A stretch of 64,000 nt of DNA from Kiloniella majae. Its GTDB lineage: Bacteria; Pseudomonadota; Alphaproteobacteria; Kiloniellales; Kiloniellaceae. Positions within the stretch are counted from its first letter, which is position 1; every line of letters begins with the position of its first letter. Under the pieces are notes generated by a model, which saw only the letters and a program-made list of their open reading frames with translations, made no database searches and was not told where the DNA came from. The DNA lies in assembly GCF_002118315.1 (NCBI RefSeq), contig NZ_MTSZ01000004.1, forward strand, positions 124,001 through 188,000, in the 5' to 3' direction. Shown piece by piece: positions 51,334 to 59,102 of this stretch. Both the position numbers and the translations under genes were made by a program.

Positions 51334-51984
51334 ATGAGATTCTGGTTCAAGAAGAAAATTCACGCCCGTAATAAGAAGGAAACCATTGCCGGTTTGCTTC
51401 GTCTTCTCTATTTCCGTCTCGTTATTCCTGTTTTGCGGTCGGTTGATCAGCCTGAAATCGTTGCGCGTGGTGTCATGATGGGGCTGGCCCTTGGGATGAC
51501 ACCGACCGTAGGTATTCAGCTTTATAGTGTTTTTATTGCCTGGTGGTTTTGCCGCTACGTTATCAAATGGCAATTCAGCCTGATTATTGCCATGGCGTGG
51601 TCCTGGCTTTCTAACCCCATCACCATGATCCCGCTTTATTATCTGTACTATATCACGGGTCGATTAATGCTGCTGGATTTTGATGGCGAACAGGATTTTG
51701 AGAGCTTTTCACGGATGATGGGGGAGCATTTGACACTGGACGGGGGCATTTGGGAAACGGTGGTTGAGGTTACCCACTTTATGCTTGAGCAGGTTGGAAC
51801 TTCAATTTTGGTCGGGTTCCTGCCCTATAGTCTGGGTCTTGGTGCCTTGGGGTATTGGGTGTCTTTTAAGCTGGCAACACGCTATGCCGAAGCCAGAAAA
51901 AGGCGACTTGCCGGGTCCAGAGAGAAGCTCAAGAATCCCGACGAAGAGAACCCTGATATAGAGAACCGGGACATAGAGAACTAG
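51334..51984 (+). CDS. DUF2062 membrane protein
   Basis: A 216-residue DUF2062 protein with about three or four hydrophobic segments (GVMMGLALGMTPTVGIQLYS, LIIAMAWSWLSNPITMIPLY). Function unknown; it sits in the inner membrane. Its C-terminal tail is a short acidic repeat, EENPDIENRDIEN, encoded by an 18-base tandem duplication (51946-51981). A different 20-bp tandem repeat follows the stop. It is divergent from the PgsA-like gene. Confidence 0.9.
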   Translation: MRFWFKKKIHARNKKETIAGLLRLLYFRLVIPVLRSVDQPEIVARGVMMGLALGMTPTVGIQLYSVFIAWWFCRYVIKWQFSLIIAMAWSWLSNPITMIPLYYLYYITGRLMLLDFDGEQDFESFSRMMGEHLTLDGGIWETVVEVTHFMLEQVGTSILVGFLPYSLGLGALGYWVSFKLATRYAEARKRRLAGSREKLKNPDEENPDIENRDIEN

Positions 51985-52006
51985 TTTCCCAAGCAATAAT
52001 AAATTC

Positions 52007-52083
52007 TGAAATGAATAAACCAGCCCGGAAATAAATAAACCGACCCGGAAATGAATAAGCCGACCCGGAAATGAATAAACCGA
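52007..52083 (+). repeat. 20-bp tandem repeat array
   Basis: About four units with period 20 and consensus CGACCCGGAAATGAATAAAC lie between the DUF2062 stop and a hairpin. The units differ at few positions, so the array is recent. Confidence 0.88.
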
Positions 52084-52121
52084 TAAGAGCGAATGGGGTT
52101 TGGTTTCGCTGACTTATCGGC
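52079..52121 (-). terminator. Hairpin between DUF2062 and DUF1344 genes
   Basis: CCGATAAG (52080-52087) pairs with CTTATCGG, with inner AGCGAA/TTCGCT. On the minus strand a weak T-rich tract follows (TTTATTCATTT), so it may terminate the DUF1344 gene. Confidence 0.6.
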
Positions 52122-52162
52122 CTATTCAAGTAACTAAGTGTGCTTGGTTAACAAGCTGTTAT

Positions 52163-52417
52163 TTAAGAAGCTGGCGCAATGTTGGTAACCAGGTTTTTAC
52201 CTTCTTTTTCATCATAAGTCAGAACAACTTCTGTACCAGGCTCCAGGCCTTCTACTGTCAGGCCGTTAACAAGCTCCATCACAGTACCGTTTTCAAGGAT
52301 AATTGTGTTTGTTGCCGGGTCCGCAGTCATAACGCGACCTGTCATTTCGGCTGCACTTGCGATTGATGCAGATGCGATAAGACCAAGAGCGATAACACTT
52401 GAAAGTAATTTTTTCAT
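52163..52417 (-). CDS. DUF1344 secreted protein
   Basis: An 84-residue protein with a signal peptide (KKLLSSVIALGLIASASIAS, cut near ASA-AEM) and a DUF1344 domain (GRVMTADPATNTIILENG, VEGLEPGTEVVLTYDEKEGK). DUF1344 proteins are small periplasmic beta proteins of unknown role. ATG 52417 is chosen since AAGGAACAG precedes it. Single gene on the minus strand. Confidence 0.88.
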   Translation of the reverse strand: MKKLLSSVIALGLIASASIASAAEMTGRVMTADPATNTIILENGTVMELVNGLTVEGLEPGTEVVLTYDEKEGKNLVTNIAPAS

Positions 52418-52721
52418 TGTCTGTTCCTTTGTTGACAAATTGAGTGTGTCGATAAGCAAAAGTTAAGTTGTCGCCGGGCATTTGAGAAGGAACAAGAAGA
52501 AGACAAAGTTGGGTGCATCTTTCGAGCATTCCTGTGTCAGAAAAAAGGTAAGTGTCTGAAATATGGCAATTATCTGTGTTAGCGATCATGATTTCTTATG
52601 AAAGAAGGCAGAAGGGTGACATTTTGTCTGTTGCTTGCCATAATTTAGTAACTTTTATTATGCAAGTTACTAAGCCTTAATTAGAAACAATGATCACAAA
52701 ATATAATTACTGGAGACAGAA

Positions 52722-53147
52722 ATGACTGAAATAATCGAAGGAGGATGCCTATGCGGGCAAGTTCGATATCAGGCGAGTTGTACAAAGCCGCTTGTTAAAG
52801 TGAATTGCCATTGTCGCGATTGCCAAAAATTAAGCGGTAGCCCTTATGTTGCTGTGATGGGCGTGCCGGAAAACAGTTTTTCTGTCACCGGCGATTTGAA
52901 TTGCTTTGAGCATCAGGGCGGAAGTGGTGGTACGATGAAAAGCTATTGCTGTTCGAAATGTAACAGCCGAATCTATGGGACGCCGGAAATTGCCAAAGGG
53001 ATGGTTTTGATTGTCGCAATGAGTCTGGATAATCCGGAATTTTATTCAGCTGATGCAGATATGTTTGTTAAACAGGCTGTATCCTGGGATATGATGAACA
53101 GTGAAATTCCAAAGTTTGATGGCAGTATGTTTCGACGAGGGGGATAA
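52722..53147 (+). CDS. GFA-domain zinc protein
   Basis: A 141-residue GFA (DUF636) protein. Zinc ligands appear in GGCLCGQVRYQ, VNCHCRDCQKLSG and YCCSKCNSRIYG. Like the GFA gene at 14 kb it has no proven substrate. A DUF2461 gene starts 2 bases after its stop, so they are co-transcribed. GGAGACAG lies just before ATG 52722. Confidence 0.9.
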   Translation: MTEIIEGGCLCGQVRYQASCTKPLVKVNCHCRDCQKLSGSPYVAVMGVPENSFSVTGDLNCFEHQGGSGGTMKSYCCSKCNSRIYGTPEIAKGMVLIVAMSLDNPEFYSADADMFVKQAVSWDMMNSEIPKFDGSMFRRGG

Positions 53148-53149
53148 AA

Positions 53150-53845
53150 ATGAGTACTGACTTTACGGGTTTTCCCAAAGCGGGGTTTGAGTTTCTCGAC
53201 GATCTAAAAGAAAATAACACCCGGGATTGGTTCGCCGAAAACAAAGCGCGATACCGGGAAACGTTGCAAGATCATCTGCTGGATTTTATTCAGGCAATGG
53301 TCGAGCCGCTTGCTGAAATTACCCCTCATTTTGTGGCCGATGCCCGTCGCAATGGCGGGTCGATGTTCAGAATCCACCGTGATGTCAGATTTTCGAAAGA
53401 CAAGCGGCCCTACAAAGAACATGCGGCGTGTCATTTCCGTCATTCTTTGGGCCGGGATGCCCATGCACCGGGTTTTTATGTTCATCTGGCAACGGATGAG
53501 GTGCTGTATGGCGGTGGGATCTGGATGCCGCCAAGTGATGCACTTTATATGATCAGACGCGCAATCGCTGATCGCCCAAAAGAATGGGAAAAGGTTTTAT
53601 CGGACCCCAAAATACGCGATGTTTTCGGTGAAATCGGCGGCGATGGACTCAAGCGTCCACCAAAAGGTTTTTCAGCAGATGAGCCACATATCAAAGACCT
53701 TAAGCGAAAAACCTTTTTCCTCATGCATCGGACAACTCCAAAAGCAGCTCAACGTCCAGAGTTTTTAAGCGAGGTGGTTGAAGGATTTAAAACGGCAGCG
53801 CCCCTGATGAGATTTCTGTGTAAGGCCGTTGATGTTCCTTTTTAG
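53150..53845 (+). CDS. DUF2461 (TIGR02453) family protein
   Basis: A 231-residue DUF2461 protein. Family features are FLDDLKENNTRDWFAENKAR, FRIHRDVRFSKDKRPYKEHA and GGGIWMPPSDALYMIRRAI. The function is unknown; no membrane or signal segment is seen. Two bases after the GFA gene, so the same transcript. Normal length. Confidence 0.92.
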   Translation: MSTDFTGFPKAGFEFLDDLKENNTRDWFAENKARYRETLQDHLLDFIQAMVEPLAEITPHFVADARRNGGSMFRIHRDVRFSKDKRPYKEHAACHFRHSLGRDAHAPGFYVHLATDEVLYGGGIWMPPSDALYMIRRAIADRPKEWEKVLSDPKIRDVFGEIGGDGLKRPPKGFSADEPHIKDLKRKTFFLMHRTTPKAAQRPEFLSEVVEGFKTAAPLMRFLCKAVDVPF

Positions 53846-54329
53846 ATGTACCAATCAGAATGCTTAGGTGTAACGACCTGCAATCATCCATCTCAAACGA
53901 CAATAAATTGTGACTAATAAATCAGATCATGATTTATAGCTGCTTAGTGCCAAAAGCAGACATTAGCTGAATTTTAAGCGAACGACAGCTCCGAGCCCTT
54001 TTAATACCTGCAACATAGCTTTGCGCACTGATATTTCCGGCCCAAAGCTGCCGTTCATTCTAACGACCTATGCGGCAGTGAAGCTTCCCCGAACCAGACA
54101 AGAACTGATTAGAGCAGCAACACACGAACAACCGCATGCTGTCGCTACTTGACTACTAGGCAAGACAGTAGAAAGTGAAAAGGCAGGTGACTTAGAAACT
54201 AAAGGCACCTCACGGGAAGGCTTAATAAAAACTTCCAAAGTCTGGTTCAATGAGTGATAGATAAGCTGCTGAATGCGGAGTCCGTGCATGACGATTTATT
54301 GACCAATCAAGTGATAAAGAGAGAAATGC
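53846..54329. other. Gene-free left flank of the methyltransferase island
   Basis: About 480 bases with no supported gene. It holds the inverted repeat at 53980-54056 and is the left edge of the accessory island. No tRNA or integrase is seen. A minus-strand open frame here lacks any family match and start signal. Confidence 0.5.
53980..54056. repeat. Long imperfect inverted repeat
   Basis: GAACGACAGCTCCGAGCC (53980-53997) and GGCCCAAAGCTGCCGTTC (54039-54056) pair at 14 of 18 positions plus G-U pairs, with a loop of about 41 bases. The arms look like the palindromic intergenic elements found in alphaproteobacteria. Confidence 0.6.
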
Positions 54330-55190
54330 TTGAAATTTTCGAATGAGTTAAATGAGATCCAAGACGCCACGGTGGCTGGAATTTCAGTTATGCGCGATAG
54401 CATTAGCCTTGCCCTCGGTGAACATCTGGATGATCAACCAAAGTTCAAGCGAACCGTATGGGGGCTAGTTCTGTATCAGTCCGAACGAAGTCAGGTAGTT
54501 TCTTACTTGGCCAGTTCGAACTTTGTTTGGGATGCAGAGATGATTCTCAGGTCCTTCTACGAAGCCAACGTGAAGATTTGGTACTTGTGCAGCCTTCAAG
54601 GGGCGGACCGGGAAGCTGCGGTCGAGGAATTTTGGGGAGCCTTTCTCGATGTGCATGCACACAAACGAAGGGTAAAAGCGGGGTTGGTAAAATCCGTCTC
54701 CCAAAATTTACGCCGAGAGTTCCATACAAAGATTTTCAGCGCGTTGGAGGATGACAAGATCAACCAGTTTTATGAGGGTAACAAAAAAGATCGTCGTGAC
54801 GTTGAACAACGTTGGTCGTTTTCATCCTTGATAAAGAAGCTGGAAACGACACCCAAGAATATCTTGGATTTTTCGAGCATTCGCGCACTTGAACATTCGT
54901 TTGGATTACAAAGTCATTTACTGCATGCAGATGTTAGCGCTTTGGATCTTATGCATGACCGCAAAATCCGTTCAGCTGAGGAACTAGAAGCGTTGACTGG
55001 TTCCCACGTATGTCGAATTTTTTCTGATCAAATTTCAATCTGGGCGATGACATCGATTGCCGTCTGGTCGGCGACAGGCACCAAGTGCCCGAAGGGGGAT
55101 GAGATAGCGAGTACTGTCGATAAAGTACACAAACTCATACGCCCGTTTTCAGAAAGATTCGAAGCATCTCAATCTGATTCTTACCAGTGA
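54330..55190 (+). CDS. DUF5677-like protein
   Basis: A 286-residue, mostly helical protein that resembles DUF5677 proteins (EMILRSFYEANVKIWYL, LSSH-like GLQSHLLHADVSAL). DUF5677 proteins occur in defence-type islands, but their activity is unknown. A TTG start at 54330 is used; no better codon exists nearby, the next ATG being at 54390. It is convergent with the HAD-like gene of the methyltransferase operon, with only 18 bases between stops, so it is a probable member of the same island. Confidence 0.65.
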   Translation: MKFSNELNEIQDATVAGISVMRDSISLALGEHLDDQPKFKRTVWGLVLYQSERSQVVSYLASSNFVWDAEMILRSFYEANVKIWYLCSLQGADREAAVEEFWGAFLDVHAHKRRVKAGLVKSVSQNLRREFHTKIFSALEDDKINQFYEGNKKDRRDVEQRWSFSSLIKKLETTPKNILDFSSIRALEHSFGLQSHLLHADVSALDLMHDRKIRSAEELEALTGSHVCRIFSDQISIWAMTSIAVWSATGTKCPKGDEIASTVDKVHKLIRPFSERFEASQSDSYQ

Positions 55191-55208
55191 ACCGAATACA
55201 CGCTGCTA

Positions 55209-55667
55209 CTAAAAATTTCCCACATCGCATTGAAGGCACATGACGCCATTTCGCCGCCACATGTCTACAACTTGTTGTCTGTCGTCCACGACGAACTCGA
55301 TCAATTTCCCCTCTGAGATTAGGCGATCGTGAATATCTTGTTTTACGCGATGGTCAGCGCGGTAATCTCCATCAGCTCGCATAACAAGGCGACCAAATGG
55401 GATTTCATTCCAAATTAGCCAACGTTCTGTAATACTGCGGTATCGCTCGCTTCTCCCAGACGCCAAAATTAATTCATACCGCCCAGCAATCCATAGAGTC
55501 ATATAGAGGCTAACAACTGGTGCATTTGGCGTATCATCGCCCATCAACTCATTGAATTTGCTCCAATTTGGTGGATCAGCTTCTAGATAAGGCCTGCGAT
55601 GGTTGATATCAGCTAGAGTTCCATCGACGTCAAAAACAACGACGTTTTTCTCTTGTTCTTTAGTCAA
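55209..55667 (-). CDS. HAD-family phosphatase, PNKP-like
   Basis: A 152-residue HAD protein resembling the 3'-phosphatase domain of T4 polynucleotide kinase: motif I VVVFDVDGTLADINHRRPYL, motif II LILASGRSERYRSITERWL, and a late IEFVVDDRQQVVDMWRRNGV. It may remove 3'-phosphates or other end phosphates from nucleic acids. The start TTG at 55667 overlaps the receiver stop in TTGACTAA, with AGG upstream. It is the last gene of the four-gene minus-strand operon. Confidence 0.8.
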   Translation of the reverse strand: MTKEQEKNVVVFDVDGTLADINHRRPYLEADPPNWSKFNELMGDDTPNAPVVSLYMTLWIAGRYELILASGRSERYRSITERWLIWNEIPFGRLVMRADGDYRADHRVKQDIHDRLISEGKLIEFVVDDRQQVVDMWRRNGVMCLQCDVGNF

Positions 55668-56598
55668 GCTTACCTGCGGCGATCAGATTCAGCAGCTCCT
55701 TTAAGGCGTCTTCACACGCAATCATTTCCTGCCTAAGCTTACCAAACTCTGCGTCGCCATAACTGATATTCTCGTGACCCTCAAAAACGACCTTTCCGTC
55801 CTTTTCGATTGCACGCGCGTGCCCCAATCTGTTGCGATGGTCTAACAGATCAGAATAGCCCTGAGCAACTTCGCGCTGAGGGCCAACTTCGGGGCATTTT
55901 CGTTTAGATCGAGTCACACTATTCAGGACGTTAAATCGTGATTTGGAGGGATATCCATGGCTCGACAAAATCTTTCGAACGTCTTCTTCGGTCTGCATTT
56001 TGCCGACGTCTTCGGAAAGCGAAGTTTGCATAGACACCAATTTATCAAGAACTTTTTCACGTATTGCGCTCTTACTATCACCTTGAAGCTGACCCCAGCG
56101 GGTGGCAATGGCATCAATTACATGCCGATCGCAATTCGCAACTGATGCCATCGCAAGTCCGCGCATATTGTTAGTGTCCATCACCTTTTTTATCGTCGTT
56201 TCGATAACTCTCATGATGTTGGTTGATATGTCTGTGTCTCGGTTAAAGTAGTACACTCCATCTGATGTTCTACTCTTATAGAGAGCGTCGCGTAGCACGT
56301 TCATCTTGCTAACCGAATAGAATACTACTTCCGTAAGAACTTTGTGGTCGTGTCTAATTTGACGGATCAACTCGTCACCATTCACGTCTTTCCCACCTGT
56401 TTTCTGGAGGTCGAAGTCCATGAGGATGAGATCAATCTTCGGATCTGAAACAAGCTGGGGGAGGTTTTCGCCATTTGCTTGATTATCAACAAACAGTCGA
56501 AAACCAAGGTCATCCATTTTCAACTCAAGTATTTCTTGAACAGGCTCCAGCCAATCAGACTTATCCTCAAACCATAGAATTGAATAATCAAGCTTCAT
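55660..56598 (-). CDS. Receiver-domain protein with uncharacterised C-terminus
   Basis: A 312-residue protein. Residues 1-122 resemble a response-regulator receiver: acidic pair in LWFEDK (Glu11, Asp12), phosphoacceptor in DLILMDFDL (Asp61), and Ser95 in VVFYSVSK. The invariant lysine is not found where GVYYFNRD stands, so phosphorylation signalling may be altered. Residues about 125-312 are helical and of no known family, with no DNA-binding domain visible. Its start overlaps the GHKL gene by ATGA, so it should be made together with that ATPase. Confidence 0.75.
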   Translation of the reverse strand: MKLDYSILWFEDKSDWLEPVQEILELKMDDLGFRLFVDNQANGENLPQLVSDPKIDLILMDFDLQKTGGKDVNGDELIRQIRHDHKVLTEVVFYSVSKMNVLRDALYKSRTSDGVYYFNRDTDISTNIMRVIETTIKKVMDTNNMRGLAMASVANCDRHVIDAIATRWGQLQGDSKSAIREKVLDKLVSMQTSLSEDVGKMQTEEDVRKILSSHGYPSKSRFNVLNSVTRSKRKCPEVGPQREVAQGYSDLLDHRNRLGHARAIEKDGKVVFEGHENISYGDAEFGKLRQEMIACEDALKELLNLIAAGKLD

Positions 56599-59102
56599 TT
56601 CGCAAATTCCATTTTGAAAGTAATTTTTCTGTCATCATCTACTACAGCGGATAAATGCCCGCCCAACTCAGCTACTAGTTCCCTAGCATGATTTAATCCG
56701 AGCCCTGAGCCATTGGTTGTCGTAACACCTTTTTTGAAAATTTCCTTTGGATCATCAAACTTTTGATGCAATCCAATTCCATTGTCCTCAATTCCTATCA
56801 AAATAGTATTTTTCTTAGGGCTAGAAAGTTTGAATTTGATTTTTTTGGCTTCAGCCTTCTTCGAATTATGAACAAGATTATCGATAACGATGAATAGCTC
56901 GATTGGCCTGAAGGTAAGTTCAAACGCGGAGGCGTCATTCTCTACAGTCATGTCAATGCCGTCTCCCGTAAAAACGGAGCAAATATTTTCAATGTATTGT
57001 GGGATAAACAAAGATAGGTCTGCTGTTGTTTCGTCGCCATCCAGCGTAAAGTTTGCCTTAGTTGAAAAATTCACAATCGACTTAATTTTGTTGTTTGAAA
57101 GTTCGACGCGATCGACAAATATTTGCCGATCAGTTTCGAGGAATTTGCCCTTCGAGATCTTAATCCGTGCAAGGTTAATCTGTTGAGTGATGGCGTCTGA
57201 ATACCCACCTATATGATGTAAGTAATTGACAAGGCTCTGAAAATCGTTTGTATCAAGAGCCGTGAAAAAGCTGACTTTCTTCTCCGCATCCGCCGCCTTT
57301 TCTTCGGCAGCTTTGGCTCTTTCTTCAGCATGCTCTCGGCCAGCCCGTTCGTCATTGGCTTGTTGCTCAGCTTGTCTCTTCGCTTTTGCCTCTGCTTCAG
57401 CTTTCTCTTCTGCAACCTTTCGTGCTTCTCGTTCAGCTCTTGCTTCAGCCTTGGTTCTTTCTTGTGCTTCAATCAGTTCGGCGTGGCGCCGTTGAGCCAC
57501 CCCAAGCTGTTCAATGAGGTCAGTGTCCTTGGTTCTTTCAGCAACGTGTTCAAGTGCCTTCATCGCCAGAGAAAAGTCTGAAGATTTCTCATCAAGTATT
57601 TTCAAGAATCGTGGAGAATAGCTTACGATCTCGACATCTGGGCTCTTCGTTAGTCCAGAAACAACTTTTATTATCCTTGCCCGTGCAACGTCGGTTTCCA
57701 TCCCGGCCAAGTCGAGACGACTTGTGTCAAGCTTATCAATCCAATTAACGTTGACGACGTATCTTTCCAATAGACGTATACAGTACTGTATAAAGAACTT
57801 TTCAAGCTCCTCGTACTCAGGTGTCCGGATCAACCCCCCGTCACGGCTTGTAACCTCTCGGAACACTGGGCGTCCGTTGCCAACAACATCAATCCTACCA
57901 ACGACTTCTCTTGTACCTAAATATCGAGAGCGCCCTTGGTTCTTTCTTGTGTCCAGTCCAAACGTATCGACTCTAGGCTCACCTATCGGAAAGACCCTAA
58001 ATCCTTCATTGAACAGAAAGACGTGACCAAATTGCGTACTTTGCTGCCCCATGAATCTAGTGAAAACCTGCCTCGCAGCAGTGTTCAGGTAGTGAACTTC
58101 AACATCCACCGATGTTCCCTTGAGCCCTGGGAAGTCGTTTGGCTGAACAAATTCAACAATTAGTTCGCCTCGGTCATAGAGTCTGCTCCGGACCTTGTTA
58201 CCATCCTCTATTAGGGATACTTCTACGTTAGTTGTATGCTTTGAAATTTTCTTGAAAACAAAATTCTGGACCTTGCCGTTAACCACATTCATGTAGTGGG
58301 TCGGAATATGGTCGATGGCTTCAGTTTCGCTTGAAAAGTGTTCTCCAAGAAAATCTTCTATTATTTTTTGATGCTCTTCAGAGGCAATAACCTTTTTGTC
58401 AGCCTCCAGTTCCTTAGACGAATGCAAGTAAACCTGAAGGTCATTCTTTATACCAAACGGGTTAACCAACTTTGCTAAAGAAGCTTTCAAAGAGAGGATT
58501 TTCGAACGGGGCCAACTTGATCTAAAACCTGAAATTCTTAGTACCGTACCATGGCGAAATTTGGTCGTCAGAATAGGAGGTAATGGAACAGAATCTTCTT
58601 CAGAGCTCTCTACGGGAATACTCTCAAACTCTTTTTCTGAGTTGCCCTCGAAGTTTGCCCAATTCACCTGGATCAGCGAAATCTTACCATTTTGCTGGTC
58701 AACTGCTCTTGTATACAGATCCAACTTGGCTCCAAGTCGGTCACATGAGAACCTTCCTATCCCCTTATTTCCAGCAAACCCGCGCCGATGGCGAGTGATG
58801 CGGTCCCTAAAGTCATCAGTTAGGTCAGATAAGGCGTTGATTTCACCTTCTTCGCGATCCGTCCGCTTGGCTGAAAAGCCCAGAAAAAGCCACTTCTCTT
58901 CAATTTCCTTAGGCGACATTCCTTTCCCATCATCGATGATGAAAATTTCATCTTCTTCGAATAGGATATCAACACGAGAAGCCACTGCATCGAACGAATT
59001 TTTGACCAATTCAAATATGGCTACAAAATCGTCAGTGATAAGTTCACGACCAACTATGTCCTTCAGGCCAGTGCTGATTTTGAAATGGAATGGGGGACTC
59101 AT
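56595..59102 (-). CDS. Dual-GHKL ATPase / histidine-kinase-like protein
   Basis: An 835-residue protein with two GHKL ATP-binding domains. The N-terminal one (about 20-120) is Hsp90/MORC/MutL-like: FELVKNSFDA (N box), DDGKGMS, GNKGIGRFS. A coiled-coil rich in Ala, Glu and Lys spans about 520-610; an H-box-like NYLHHIGGYSDA follows near 626; the C-terminal domain has the kinase-type FIVIDNLVHNSKKA, IEDNGIGL and GSGLGLNHARELV. ATG 59102 overlaps the methyltransferase stop by ATGA. The combination suggests a nucleotide-driven clamp or sensor linked to DNA. Exact function unknown. Confidence 0.82.
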   Translation of the reverse strand: MSPPFHFKISTGLKDIVGRELITDDFVAIFELVKNSFDAVASRVDILFEEDEIFIIDDGKGMSPKEIEEKWLFLGFSAKRTDREEGEINALSDLTDDFRDRITRHRRGFAGNKGIGRFSCDRLGAKLDLYTRAVDQQNGKISLIQVNWANFEGNSEKEFESIPVESSEEDSVPLPPILTTKFRHGTVLRISGFRSSWPRSKILSLKASLAKLVNPFGIKNDLQVYLHSSKELEADKKVIASEEHQKIIEDFLGEHFSSETEAIDHIPTHYMNVVNGKVQNFVFKKISKHTTNVEVSLIEDGNKVRSRLYDRGELIVEFVQPNDFPGLKGTSVDVEVHYLNTAARQVFTRFMGQQSTQFGHVFLFNEGFRVFPIGEPRVDTFGLDTRKNQGRSRYLGTREVVGRIDVVGNGRPVFREVTSRDGGLIRTPEYEELEKFFIQYCIRLLERYVVNVNWIDKLDTSRLDLAGMETDVARARIIKVVSGLTKSPDVEIVSYSPRFLKILDEKSSDFSLAMKALEHVAERTKDTDLIEQLGVAQRRHAELIEAQERTKAEARAEREARKVAEEKAEAEAKAKRQAEQQANDERAGREHAEERAKAAEEKAADAEKKVSFFTALDTNDFQSLVNYLHHIGGYSDAITQQINLARIKISKGKFLETDRQIFVDRVELSNNKIKSIVNFSTKANFTLDGDETTADLSLFIPQYIENICSVFTGDGIDMTVENDASAFELTFRPIELFIVIDNLVHNSKKAEAKKIKFKLSSPKKNTILIGIEDNGIGLHQKFDDPKEIFKKGVTTTNGSGLGLNHARELVAELGGHLSAVVDDDRKITFKMEFAK

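Noticed and set aside
53980-54056. Inverted repeat as an intrinsic terminator
   Set aside because: The loop is long and no T run follows on either strand.
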